From assembly GCA_020726505.1 (NCBI GenBank), contig JAHLEZ010000034.1, positions 531,722 to 595,721 on the forward strand: a stretch of DNA of 64,000 bases. Direction: 5' to 3'. Positions 25,103-35,835 of the stretch are shown piece by piece. Each line of letters begins with the position of its first letter. Positions within the stretch are counted from its first letter, which is position 1. The notes beneath the pieces are model-generated. The model was not told the origin of the DNA. It searched no databases and worked only from the letters and a program-made list of their open reading frames with translations. The translations under genes were made by a program, and so were the position numbers. This stretch comes from Leptodontidium sp. MPI-SDFR-AT-0119. Taxonomy: Eukaryota > Ascomycota > Leotiomycetes > Helotiales > Leptodontidiaceae.

Positions 25103-27061
25103 ATGGAGAACGACACGACATATTCCCTGAGTGAGATCAGGATAACTTCCCTCGAGTCGCTAAGTTCGAGAGTACTTGACATCCAGAGAAGAGCCACGCT
25201 TGTACAACAAAAGACGGCGATGCGACTATGCGTACAAGTCGACTTGAATGCAGACGAGAATCCCAGCGGAGGAACGGGCCCAATTGAGCTGCGGCACCAC
25301 AGCTCAGACGAGTAAATAGCAGTATCTTGTCCATGGCAACTCCCTGGCTACGACGCAGGTCGCTACAGGTTTGCTCCGGAGCAACCTCCCGGAGTAATCA
25401 TGCCGCCGGACGTCGTTCTAAATCGCATCCTCAACTTCAAATTCTGCAATCCCGACTATCTGCATACGCCGTTCTGGGTCGACAAATTATGCATCAATCA
25501 AGACGTAGGCGACGAGAAGGAGATAGCAGTACACTCTATGGATCTTGTATACCAGTACAGCGGCAAGAAAGTGGTCAAAGCCGGGCAGGAGCGGTGGGTT
25601 GGCTGCTCGCTTGGCCTTTTATTTGTGGAAATCAAGACAGTCGCCCAACTAACGATGCTCCGGAGATTACTGGACAGCAAGTTCGCCGAGAATAACAACA
25701 ATGAACCAAAGTTACTCGTGTCTATCGAGGAGGCCAATTCCGTACTTGAGCTCATCGAAACGATTCTACGGGACAGCTGGTGGCATAGAGCATGGATTTT
25801 CCAGGAGGAATTTCTTGCCTCTAGGCACATGATTCTGCTACTGCCTTGCACCTTAGATCGAACAGGCTTATTTGAAAATGAAGATGGTGTCGACCTCTTC
25901 GGGAAGACTTCAGGGGAGATCGAAGTGCGGCCGCTCAACTTCCGAACCGAAGTAACCACCTTCTGCCTTGCCTTGAGCCGCCATGCCGACAAAGTCAAAC
26001 AGAATCAGTGTTCCGAGATCCTGAAGCATGCACGACGATATACCTTCTTGTACAGGAGCAAGTATGCTGTGGGTCCAAGCTCCGTGGTCCACGCCATGTC
26101 GCCTGCGATATTTGAAGACATTAGCATTCGTGGAATAACCGTACCGTCAGACATTTTGGCGATTGCTGCAAACTGCTGCAGATATGTTACTCGGCTGAAC
26201 TCCCAGGTCTTGAACAACACCAACGAGAGTCTAAGCGCCGCCGTCTTGACCCTCTTTGTGATGAATGGAGAGATACTGCGACATGATGTAGAACGCGAAG
26301 CCGTTCTAGAACAAACTGTGTTCGAATGTCTGCGCACAGCAAAACTACAGGTTCAACCACCAGTGCAGGCTGGAGAATTAATCTTCATTAAGATGTGCCG
26401 CCTCCCTACCGTCAAAATGAGGAGCGCGGGACTGGAGGTGAGAGGCGTATTGTCACGTCTGGACAAGAAAATCAAAGTCGGGGTTTCTGCTTTGGATCAA
26501 GATCTTTACTGGGAGAACAACGACGTTACTGAGACGAGCACGCTCAACGAAGCTGAGAAGCGACTGCTCCTCGCTCTGGCGGGACACCTGGAGAGCATTC
26601 GCCGAGAGGGTGGCGACGCACTCCATGTGAAGCTGAGAGAGTTCTTGAAAGAAAAGGAGGCTGGAAGGGCACCACAGTTCTGGAGTCAGCAGCACATCCA
26701 GGTGATGATGGCAAAAGCTGTGTGCCGAGCAATCGCAGAGCGTAGACCATTGTGGCTATCGCGTCCCCACGACCCGACGAGAACATGGATTCCTTGGCTC
26801 GGCATCTTTGTTCCGGACGATCCTTTCGACGCCTCTGTAGCTATTTCATTCGCATTTACCGCCGCGGAAACTGATCATGAGTTGAAGGACCGTGGTGCGA
26901 AGTTGGCAAGGAAGAATGCTAGGGTAACCTCACTGGAAGTCAGGTTCGATCCTAACCCTAACCAAATTGTGCCGAAGAAGTGGATAAACGGTCTTTGGTT
27001 CTTTAACAACAAACACCATCCCAGAAGTTTTGTCGTCCCGTGGCCCAAATGGATGCAATAG
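25103..27061 (+). CDS. HET-domain (heterokaryon incompatibility) protein
   Basis: Two exons (25103-25311, 25369-27061; intron 57 bp) encode 633 residues. HET domains are cell-death effectors of fungal allorecognition. The core motif FWVDKLCINQDVGDEKE (from about residue 105) is followed by a DLVYQYSGKKV segment. The conserved RDSWWHRAWIFQE block then matches the usual W-x-x-R-x-W-x-x-Q-E. The C-terminal 350 residues are long and of unrecognised fold. The usual N-terminal LSY-W-G motif is not visible in exon 1. Either the domain is N-terminally divergent or an upstream exon is missing. The ATG at 25103 is the first in the frame; the frame runs upstream only to about 25061. Confidence 0.8.
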
Positions 27062-28094
27062 CTAGTTAGAGGGTGTGACCGCATCGCTGTGCGGTAGGTA
27101 GGGTTAGTTGTTGCGTTTCCTCAAAGATTGGTCGCTTGCCGGTATCCTGGCGTCATTGATGGTAAAGGTCTCTTGACTCTGTCTTTTGTATAGTTTGCGG
27201 GTGGAATGTATGATTAATGTCTTCTCCGCCTCTAACGTCGTACTATTTCTTCTCTCCGAGTCTAGAGCTTTGCAGTGTATTAGATAGTGTGATATTACTC
27301 TATACAGTGAGAATTTTAGAAACCATATCATATATGACATGGCCTAAACGTTAGTCATATTATATGCTTCTGAACACTCATCAAGTCCATCGACCATTGG
27401 TCGTCTGGATCCGCCACATCAACACTTGTTATCTCAAAATGTAAATTGCAATGCGAAATTGAGACAGTGTTTCATTCCATTTGAATGAAAAAAATTGCTC
27501 ACTTTAACCAAACACGACCGCAGTTCACTTCTCTTCACTGCACACCAATTGCTTCACATACATCCAACAGAAACACCACAGCAGCAGTAACGTCCAATGC
27601 AATCCACAGCTCAACCACAACCACCTCTCTACTCCGCGCACAGCATTCCCGAGTAACCCTCCATCCACACCCTAACCTCGAACACCATCACACAACATAC
27701 CTACCTACCTACACATCCCAGCAAGCACTCCACGCACATCAGCCAGCGACAACTCACCACGAGGCAGTGACATCCGCATCCGAGCCTCTATCCCGGATAC
27801 CTGGGATTTGCGAACACCTTGGAGAGGAGTGATTAATACAAGGACTGCGCGACTGCTGCCTGGGTCTCACGGCGTATATCAACGGGATAACTAGCTAGCA
27901 TACTTGCCGGGTGGTGTTTTGGCGTGCGATCTAGATTAAGATTGTTTTGCTTGTCATGTAGGAGGAGGGATAGGGAACGTTGCTGTGAAGTGTGCGACGT
28001 GAGGTTTGGAGATACTGAGGACCTACCTGGCTGGAAAGCAGGGATTTTCCGATACATTAGATTGCATGAAGTATCCAGCTAGACACTCATAAAA
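27062..28094. other. Intergenic, no gene seen
   Basis: 27.5-27.8 kb is C/A-rich and gives an open frame of H/T/S-rich low complexity that I do not consider coding. CTACCTACCTACA lies near 27700-27712. Confidence 0.4.
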
Positions 28095-28922
28095 ATGATG
28101 TTTTTAACCCAAGAAGAAGGTCCCTTCCTCCAAGTCCAAGCGTACGTCCTGCCCTCCCTGCCTCCCTCCTCACCCCAATCTCTCTATCACACAAACCAAA
28201 TCCAACTAACACCTTCCTTCCCCCGCGACGTCCTCTCCGCCCTATCCACCACCACCCTTCCGCTCTTCACATCCTACCTTCGGATCCGCTCCATCCCTCC
28301 CTAACCCCCCAGGGACACCCTCCCCCGAACTCCTCTCCGCTCAAGCAGAGCTCAAATCCGTACTCTCCTCACTGGCAGAAGATCTAGCGGATCTAGTGGA
28401 AAGTGTGAAAGTCGTGCAGAGCGGTTCGTATAAGTCTGGATTGGAGATCGAGGAGGTGAGTAGGAGGGAGAGGTTGGTTGATGAGGTTGGGGGGAGGTGG
28501 AGGATATGAGGGGAGGAGATTGCGAAGACGGGGTCGGGTCTGGATCGTCGGCGGGGTATGTTGGGGGGAAATGGAGGGAGGGGAGAGGATGAGATTGATT
28601 GATTATAATGCGAAATTCGAACAGCAATAATAATTACACATAATGGCCAAACAAGACCGGGATCTAGACGGCGTGTTCAGGACGGTTGGGAATCTGAAGG
28701 TACAGGCTGATACTATATATAGGGAAGGAATTGGAAGAACAGGCTGAGATGTTAGAGGTTGTTATTGATAAACTTACTGATCAGGTTAGGGGGAGGCTGT
28801 AGACGGGGATAAAGAGGATGAGGGAGGTGGTTAGGGCTAATGAGGATGGGTTGTGTAGTTGTTGTATTAAAGTGCTGATTTTTGTGTTGATTTTTTTGTT
28901 GGTGCTTGTATTGAATTTGTGA
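28095..28922 (+). pseudogene. Syntaxin-6/Tlg1-like SNARE pseudogene
   Basis: The locus follows a Golgi/endosome t-SNARE from end to end but is broken throughout. The N-terminus (PFLQVQA, then DVLSALSTTT and LFTSYLRIRS) fits the syntaxin-6 N-terminal domain. SPELLSAQAELKS, EDLADLVESVK and GLEIEEVSRRERLVDEVGG follow. The SNARE motif reads DRDLDGVFRTVGNLK, then LEEQAEMLE with the zero-layer Gln, and a C-terminal membrane helix (VLIFVLIFLLVLVL). Lesions: the expected intron after VQA has GTACGT and a CTAAC branch site but no AG before DVL. There is a TAA near 28302 and further frame changes near 28325, 28510 and 28600. Tandem TAA TAA lies near 28627, a GGAA duplication near 28725 and a TAG near 28800. 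Not expressible as a SNARE. Confidence 0.85.
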
Positions 28923-29204
28923 GTGGGTGGGAGGGGGTATGAGGGATCGGGTAGGATGTGAGATAGAATATGGAAATTAGCCAGCGTTCGGGTTTTTCAA
29001 TATCGTTCTTCTAGACAGATGAGTTTAATTACTCCGAGTATAGAGTTCACAAATCCTTTAATCACCAACTCCTTCACCCTCTAATCCCATAGCACGTCTT
29101 AGAACCCTAATACACCCCTCTATCTCTTCCTCCCGTTCCATCTCCCTTTTCTTAATAAACCTCGAAATGACATCTCTCTTATTCTCAACACTTCTCTCCT
29201 TGAT

Positions 29205-29247
29205 ATCCCTCTCCCTCTCCCTCTCCCTCTCCCTCTCCCTCTCCCTA
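29205..29247. repeat. (CTCCCT)n hexanucleotide microsatellite
   Basis: About six and a half uninterrupted CTCCCT units between the SNARE pseudogene and the ankyrin gene. On the minus strand it makes an artificial Arg-Glu repeat. Confidence 0.85.
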
Positions 29248-29280
29248 TCCTTATACCCTTCCATCACACCCCCGCTTATC

Positions 29281-30477
29281 CTATTTACCCCCCCTCCCCC
29301 TCCACTTCAATAAACACCCGAGCGCCGTCTCACCCCTCCTATCTATAGCAAAAACATCCGCTCCGGCCCCTACTAACACTTCCACAGCCGCTAGATGTCC
29401 CGCCCTCGCACTAATATGAAGCGGTGTAGCGTCATCTCTCGCTCTCGGAAGCGAGATATAAGGACTTCCACCTGCTGCGATAGTGGCCTCGGCTAAGCGA
29501 GTGATGGCGTGTTTTTGGAGGTACGGTGGATGGTGTGATAGGAATGAGAGGATTGATTCTCCTTGCTTGTTCCGCGCTAGGATGAGCGTACTTCGAGTTG
29601 TAAATTTGGATGTGGAGTTGGAGTTGGAGCTGGATGGAGAGTTGTGTGCATCGAGGAGGAGATGTACTGTAGCGTCACAGGAGTGTTGAGCGGCGAGCAT
29701 AAGATATGTATCTCCCGTCTCGGGATCAATGAATCCCGTATCCAAGCCTAGAGAAATAAGAAGTGCGACTGTAGGGGCGTTGGACTTATAAATCGCACAT
29801 TGCAATAGAGTCCTCTGCGGGTGCGGCGACCAGGTGTTTAGATGAGCATGCGGAGGATGAATCCAGGTTTTTACATCGATGTGTTGGGTTTGGGTTTGTA
29901 GGTATGTGAGGAAAGACTGAGCGAGTGGGAAGCAGCCGAAACTTAGGGCGTAGCAGAGGAGTGGTTCGTCTTTATAAATTGCTGTTCCGAGATCAACGCC
30001 AGCACCGGCAGCGAGGAGTGCTTGCACAGCGGAGGTGTTAAGAGTCTGTATCGCAGAGACCAGATATGTCTTTCCTGAGAAATCCTCCTGTTGTAGATCA
30101 TCTGGTGGAGTTTTCGCAATCAGGATTTTTATAACCGCGGTATTTCTTGCGAGGAGGGCGTGGTGCAGGACGGTACGGCCCAGGTTATCGGTTCTTGAGA
30201 GAGTTGAAATGGGGAGGGTTGTGAGATAGGTGAGGAGAGAGGGGGATTTCCAGATGGAGAGGTGTGTTAGACAGCGTGGTGCCGGACGGGGGAGATGCCA
30301 TTTTAGGGGCGTGAGGGGGTTAAGGGTTGGGGAGAGGATGAGGTGAGAGTCGTAGAGGGTTGGTGTGAGAAGGTTGGCGTATTGGTGGGTTGTGAGGATG
30401 AGGGAATTGAGGGATGAGGGGGGGAGGTGGCTGGCGATGAGGAGGAGCAGTTCGGGGGGGAGGAGGGGGAGGGACAT
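29281..30477 (-). CDS. F-box and ankyrin-repeat protein
   Basis: Single-exon 398-residue protein. The N-terminus (LPPELLLLIASHLPPSSLNSL) is an F-box-like helix, which recruits SCF ubiquitin ligase in known proteins. Ankyrin repeats follow. Clear units are LGRTVLHHALLARNTAVIKIL, ETGDTYLMLAAQHSCDATVHLL and DATPLHISARAGHLAAVEVL with GADVFAIDRRGETALGCLL. Others between are degenerate (RTLLQCAIYKSNAPTVALLISLG). A Ser/Asn run interrupts one repeat. It is divergent from the F-box gene at 31019, sharing about 540 bp of upstream sequence. Function is probably as substrate adaptor, by family inference only. Confidence 0.85.
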   Translation of the reverse strand: MSLPLLPPELLLLIASHLPPSSLNSLILTTHQYANLLTPTLYDSHLILSPTLNPLTPLKWHLPRPAPRCLTHLSIWKSPSLLTYLTTLPISTLSRTDNLGRTVLHHALLARNTAVIKILIAKTPPDDLQQEDFSGKTYLVSAIQTLNTSAVQALLAAGAGVDLGTAIYKDEPLLCYALSFGCFPLAQSFLTYLQTQTQHIDVKTWIHPPHAHLNTWSPHPQRTLLQCAIYKSNAPTVALLISLGLDTGFIDPETGDTYLMLAAQHSCDATVHLLLDAHNSPSSSNSNSTSKFTTRSTLILARNKQGESILSFLSHHPPYLQKHAITRLAEATIAAGGSPYISLPRARDDATPLHISARAGHLAAVEVLVGAGADVFAIDRRGETALGCLLKWRGRGGK

Positions 30478-31018
30478 TATTTTGTGCGAGTTGATGGTTA
30501 GATAGGTGAGAGAGACGTTTTGAGCTGTTAGGAAGTGAGTAAGATATGTTTAACTGAGGAGGAAAATATGAGGCTGTGTTGCCTGGATTAAGCGAGACCA
30601 CAAGAACATGCATGGGTTGTAGCGAGGATCACGAGATTGTTGCATGGAGGTTTAAGAACACTTATTCCTGGAGATTTACTTATCTGACTAAACAAGTTGG
30701 CGGTTGATAATCTTGATGGCCGTCGAGAGATTACAAGGTATTTGTCTGAATGTATGCGGACCGAAATATCGAATGAATAAAGAATTAATAAATAAACTGA
30801 CTCAGAGAAAGAGCTTCTAATTTGAGGATGCACTGCCGCATGACTCACATCGCATTTTACCCGACCACGGATATCTACATAAGTCCCATATCGCCAACCT
30901 ACCACTCAGGCGACTTTCCATTCATGACTTCAAATCGATTGTATCGCTGTCCCGAGAAATAGTGTTTACAATAGCGTCATTAAGTACATCTCTCCGAGGA
31001 GATACTCAACCATCCACA

Positions 31019-31891
31019 ATGATCACAGCCATGACACGAGTGTTCGCCACGCCCGAACTGATCGAAGCCATCTTGGTACAACTACCCATGCGCGATCTCC
31101 TCCTCGCACAAGTCGTCAGTCTAGGCTGGTCAAGGGCAATATCCTCATCTCCAATGATCCAACAAAAGCTATTCTTCACACCAACATCAGCAAAACGGGG
31201 TAAAGGAGCCGATCCAGACTTCAACCCTCTCCTCATGGAACTACTCCCGCCTTTCTTTCTGGGGTCCACTGGAGAACCCTCTCCTTGGAATTGCCAGGAT
31301 TTCTACGACCTGTGTTCCCAGCCCTGGGTTCTGGACGATGTCCGGAGAGTGAAGGTATTGAGAGAGGATGCGAGTTGGAGGAAGATGTTCCCCATGCAAC
31401 CTGCCAGGCGGGTAGGAGAGATTGAGATGTGGGGTGGATGTCAGTGCGGGGGATTCCAGAAGGAGATCTGGGGTGTGAAGGGGGCTTATATGTTAAGAGA
31501 GATGGGGATTGAAGAGGGGTGTGTGATGAGAGGGGATGAGGGGACTACGATGGGGTTTCTGTTTGATTTGGTGGTGTGGATTAGGGATGAGTGGCCTTGG
31601 GTTACTTTTTGGGTTGATTTGGGTGTTCCTTATTCTGACCCTGACTCTGAGGGTGGGGATGAGGATGTTGAGGATGGAGCTGAGCAGGCTGTCGAAGATG
31701 TGCTGCTATTTGGGTCGGAGGAGACTGATAGGAATGAAGAAGGTGTCGAAGATGGTGGGTTCAGAATCGTTATTGGCCACTCGCAGGAATGTTATTCAAG
31801 GCGGGGAGATATGGTTAAGCCATGCGGATTGATGATTCGTGGATTTAAGAAGGATCCTATTGAATTATTGCAGGAGGCCGAAGAGTGGTGA
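31019..31891 (+). CDS. F-box domain protein
   Basis: 290 residues, no intron needed. The first in-frame ATG is at 31019; the frame continues upstream only without ATG. ATPELIEAILVQLPMRDLLLAQVVSLGW then SSPMIQQKLFF matches the F-box pattern common in ascomycete F-box proteins. The C-terminal half is acidic (DPDSEGGDEDVED) with no recognised repeat. Probable ubiquitin-ligase adaptor. Confidence 0.8.
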   Translation: MITAMTRVFATPELIEAILVQLPMRDLLLAQVVSLGWSRAISSSPMIQQKLFFTPTSAKRGKGADPDFNPLLMELLPPFFLGSTGEPSPWNCQDFYDLCSQPWVLDDVRRVKVLREDASWRKMFPMQPARRVGEIEMWGGCQCGGFQKEIWGVKGAYMLREMGIEEGCVMRGDEGTTMGFLFDLVVWIRDEWPWVTFWVDLGVPYSDPDSEGGDEDVEDGAEQAVEDVLLFGSEETDRNEEGVEDGGFRIVIGHSQECYSRRGDMVKPCGLMIRGFKKDPIELLQEAEEW

Positions 31892-32951
31892 TATGATGAA
31901 CATGACCTTCTGAGTGGAGGGTTGCTATTTCCGTGTTGTAGGTAGTTGGCCTTCTCCAGGGCGAGTACTTATTTCTCTGGAGGAAATTAATGCTTGAAGT
32001 GAGCAAAACACCGAAAATAAGAATCCATGCCGGCAGCGATGCTCAGGACCTGAACTCCCAACTAACCAGTAACTCCAAGGAGTCAGAGTTATGATCGTCA
32101 CGTGATATTATTCCAACACATAGAATCTCTTGAAGAAATTGTCCAGCTTGGACGGACCCAGCATTGCCAATGTCAGATGTTTGCTCCAGACTTGAGGTTC
32201 ACCCTGACACCCGAGATAGAGTAGTTTGTTCCAACATGAATTATCACGTGCGCTGACAATAGACACATCAATCTCCTTGGCTACAAGTTAATCGTCAGCT
32301 CGCCGTCTGTTTAGTCTTAGTCAGAATAAGCAAATGCGGATCAGAAGCGAATGCGGATTTTCGCGATTTTGTACGCGTCCCCCACCACAATCACGTCTCT
32401 TTTACATCACTACTAGATACGATTTCAATTCGTTTAATCAAGGAGCCGAAGGCTTTAAAGGCTCCAAAGTGATTGTAAATAACATGAATTCTGAATCTTG
32501 GCACGAAGGGACTGTATCTAATACTAGCTTTCCAAACCCGAAGAAAAATATGATTTTTGGATTGCATTGCCGTCCCTTGCATCGTTCTTTGTCCTTCCCA
32601 AAAATTAGAAGGACAATCGCGAATTCCCTTGACTTGAGAAGGTCGCAATACTTAACTATCGCTTTGGAAATTGTAAAAGTTTATTGGACCAGTATTGAGG
32701 AACGCTCTGAGTGGCTGGATCGCTCAGCCTTGGTTCGCAGGCACATGCAGTGTCCCTTTGTCGCCAAGCAGTGACTACCTTAGGCAGCATTGGGAAACCT
32801 GCAGCCTGTCCGACTACAACGGGCAACATAAAGCTTGGCACCCTCGCTCTGATCTCAGTCGACGTGAAAATTCCACCTTCACTGCCCCATTTCGCCAGAA
32901 CCCAACCTTCTTAAATTCTTCCCAGAACATCACAGCAACCTTCCAGTCTTC
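31892..32951. other. Intergenic and upstream region of the Clr5 gene
   Basis: No independent gene supported. A frame leading into the Clr5 exon is open from about 32870 but has no ATG. The true start is probably in an upstream exon or lost. Confidence 0.4.
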
Positions 32952-34073
32952 TTGCCTGATCTCACAGCCTTAATAGGCTCATCACTTCACAACATAGCCA
33001 CCAAGCTCAGCAAACCTCGAGTGTACAGCGACGAAGAATGGGAACTCCAACATGGCAATTTTGCCAAATTATATGTGGATGAAGGCCTGCCCCTCACGAA
33101 AGTAATTGAAGCGATGAAAACTCAACATAGCTTTCACGCAACGTATGACATTCCAAAGCTCCAGTATGTGACTGTGCTGATATGATTAGCCCACGACAAT
33201 ACAAGACAAGAATCAAGAAATGGGGATTGGAGAAGAAACTGAAGACCAATGAAATGCTTGCGATCGTTCATCTCGACAAGAAGAGGAAGCGTGAGGGCAA
33301 GGTGACGGTTTTTCGAGTCAGGAAGCGAACTGTGCAGGAAGAGAAGATCAAGCGCTTTGTTCGAGAACATCCAAGGGTCTGTGATGCGTCATTCAGCCCT
33401 TCTGGTAAGAAATCTTCCTCGGCTCTTTGGTAGGATCTTGCTTACTCTTAGTTCAGTGGCGTCGCTTTCAGTCATCAGCTACAATACCACTGAAGACCAT
33501 TCTCGCACTTTTCGACCTATGGGACAAAACCTGAACATTCCGGCAGATGCACCAGCTATTACGGAAGCTCCTTCTGAGTCTCAATCTCTCGTCGTCAGGT
33601 CACCAGAAGCACGCAGCCCGCACATAGAGGCAAGGACTCATGATCGTGCGTGGTTCATCGTCAGCTGGATCACTGGTGACCGAGCATATCAGAACGATGC
33701 TCCTTTCGATCAGAGACAAAAGCACTTTGTCGCTCAAAACTCCACTTCAAGATCGTCTACCACAGACTTGGCATCCATGAAGGAGTTCTTCGATTTCTCG
33801 GCAGCTGCGAGAACAACCAGCATTTCGTCAAGTTCAGGAAGTAAACTTACGGATGGTGAAGAAGGGATGTCTATCAAAGATCTGTTCAAGCTTAAAAGGA
33901 CATATTCCCAGTCTGAAAAATCAATGTACGAGGAAATAAAGTGGTTTGAGATATTCGAGGTTCTGTTCTCTCGTGCCGAGCTACCTGAGAATCCTTGTAT
34001 GTGGTGTGTGTTATCAAGTCGTGGCATCGAAACTGACAATAACAGGAAACGAACTGTACATGTCACCGTCTAA
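32952..34073 (+). CDS. Clr5-domain protein (start uncertain, C-terminus probably truncated)
   Basis: Exons ?-33142, 33190-33404 and 33457-34073. The first two encode a clear Clr5 domain: KPRVYSDEEWELQHGNFAKLY, LTKVIEAMKTQHSFHAT, then across the intron RQYKTRIKKWGLEKKLKTNE. A basic segment follows (LDKKRKREGK). Clr5 was defined in a fission yeast silencing factor and is frequent at the N-terminus of ascomycete proteins. The remaining 200 residues are Ser-rich without a domain. I found no ATG in the first exon's open frame, so the coordinate given is only the supported part. A consensus intron at 33997-34045 (GTATGT, CTGAC, ACAG) would create an immediate TGA; unspliced, the frame stops at 34073. 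Coding-like sequence continues to 34612 in two other frames, suggesting a frameshifted C-terminus. Confidence 0.65.
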
Positions 34074-34612
34074 GGCCTCTATTACGGTGGACCACATCCT
34101 CTGGTCGTTTGAAAATATGTCGAGGAGCAAATCGACAATCAAAATCTGGAAAGGGACTCGGAGGTCCATTGTGGTCTTCAAAACCCTTTGTCATCGTTCC
34201 GTCAACATCAGGAAAATCTGGCAACACCACGGCAGAATTCCAGACTCCACTCTCCACAGAACCAATTCAATAGCAGTTCGAAATTGCTTCCGGAAAATAC
34301 GAATAACCAATCCATCCCGGGTCTTGGAGAGACACAACAAACAAGCATTATCCAATTACACTCACAGCAACCTTCAGTTTACTCGCCTGCACGTCTTCTA
34401 ACTTCTGAGGATTCCGCCTTCACGTCGCATACTGAGGAGGTTCATAGAGTCGAACATGCGGGACATCAAATTTGCGACACAGAACTCCAACTATACAGCT
34501 CCAATATGTTCTCAGGTCTTGACTTCGAGCCCCTTCTAGAGGATAAACCGTTTTCGTCAAACATGATGTTCAACGACTGCGATATACAATCTCTTGATAT
34601 CCCAGAAGCGTA
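34074..34612 (+). pseudogene. Out-of-frame continuation of the Clr5 gene
   Basis: Two frames in succession look coding: NELYMSPSKASITVDHILWS up to about 34120, then YVEEQIDNQNLERDSEVHCG from about 34125, ending with LEDKPFSSNMMFND and a TAG/TAA at 34612. No AG-ended intron separates them, so a single-base deletion near 34120 is the simplest reading. No known domain. Confidence 0.4.
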
Positions 34613-35519
34613 GGATAACCTCTTCCGTCTTGATGAACAAGATGCAGGTCCTCTGAAGCCTCTGGTTAGACTCCCATACGCCGGGCCTATCATGTATCTC
34701 GGCTGACCCTTTACCGTGTCCTGCGCCCTGTTCACGTTGCCTCAAGCACGTCCTGGTGCATCTGCGCATTTGTGCATTTGTGCACCGCCACTCTCTCTCC
34801 AACTACCTATCCGTCCCGATCGATGGTAGACAGGATATCTGTGGGACGGAGAAAAAGTTGGCCGATTAAGGCAAGCCCTTCAAGTATGACAAAGTAGCGA
34901 TTTCCTTAACTACAACTCATTTAACATTTTCATACTTGAGAGGTAGATTAATATGCTATTTTAGAAGCTTTGTTGAATGATTTATACATTTTTATGTTAT
35001 GATAATTGAAGAATAAGTCTTTTGTAAAGTGGTTTTGTTGTTCCTCGCTTGCCTCAATCAGCCAGCTTTTCTCCGCCCTTCAGGTATCCTGTCTACGCTC
35101 AGGCCACCATCAGACTAGTCAACGGCACATTTTGCACTGTCCCGGGGCGATGCCCTCACCCCGCCAAAACGATCAGCACTAATTACCAATCATGCTAACG
35201 CTCACCGACGATAGCTTCAACTTCTTACTCTGTATTCCACGATTAACGGAGACTCAATCTATAAATAAATGATTCAAGCGCCGTCAATGCGCACGGTCCG
35301 TCGCCGTCACCAATGCGATACCACGGGCCGCTGGATCCGCGTAGACGTCCATCTTTGCCCAGCTATCAATTCCAGCACGTTTAAGTCAGCGATAGCACAA
35401 GAGCTCACCTCGGAGACACATGTAACATCAGTCAGTTCCTTATAGATGCTAAGGGATCACGAATAACTAATATGCTATAGGTCGAGAAAACCCGCTTAGC
35501 CTCCTGCCGTTCGCAATAA
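34613..35519. other. Intergenic, no gene seen
   Basis: No open frame with features. Confidence 0.4.
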
Positions 35520-35835
35520 ATGCGCTTCGTATAACCGCTAACACGAACCCTCCTGCCTCCCAAACACCTGGATCGAGGTCCTACAAAAGATATCACGCTA
35601 GGCTGATGGCGAAGACTAGTAATGTCTCTACTGGCTGGACATGGCCGGCGCAGGAAAGTCAACGATTGCGCACCCGGTCTCGCGCAGATACTTCGAATAG
35701 GGACGGCTCACAGCCATATTCTTCTTCTCGAGAGGCGGGGGATGTCGGCAACGCGAACAAGTTTGTCAATACGATTGCTATGTGAAGCTGGATGGAAAAG
35801 GCGCATACTCCTCGTACGTTGTGGTTATAGATGTA
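35520..35835 (+). pseudogene. NACHT-domain NLR relic
   Basis: Reading through stops gives the N-terminal side of a fungal NACHT domain. HEPSCLPNT is followed by IEVLQKIS, then YWLDMAGAGKSTIA with an intact-looking Walker A (GAGKST, about 35650). RRYFE, TAIFFFSRGGG, DVGNANKFVNTIA then follow. Lesions: TAA or TAG in place of sense codons near 35537, 35597, 35612 and 35698, and a frame change in the G run near 35739. No Walker B or repeats remain. A relic, not a gene. Confidence 0.75.

Noticed and set aside
27485..27832. 115-codon plus-strand frame rich in His, Thr and Ser
   Set aside because: Low-complexity C/A-rich DNA; the composition alone explains the open frame.
29058..29267. 69-codon minus-strand frame rich in Arg-Glu
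   Set aside because: The Arg-Glu repeat is the translated CTCCCT microsatellite; it is not joined to the ankyrin gene.
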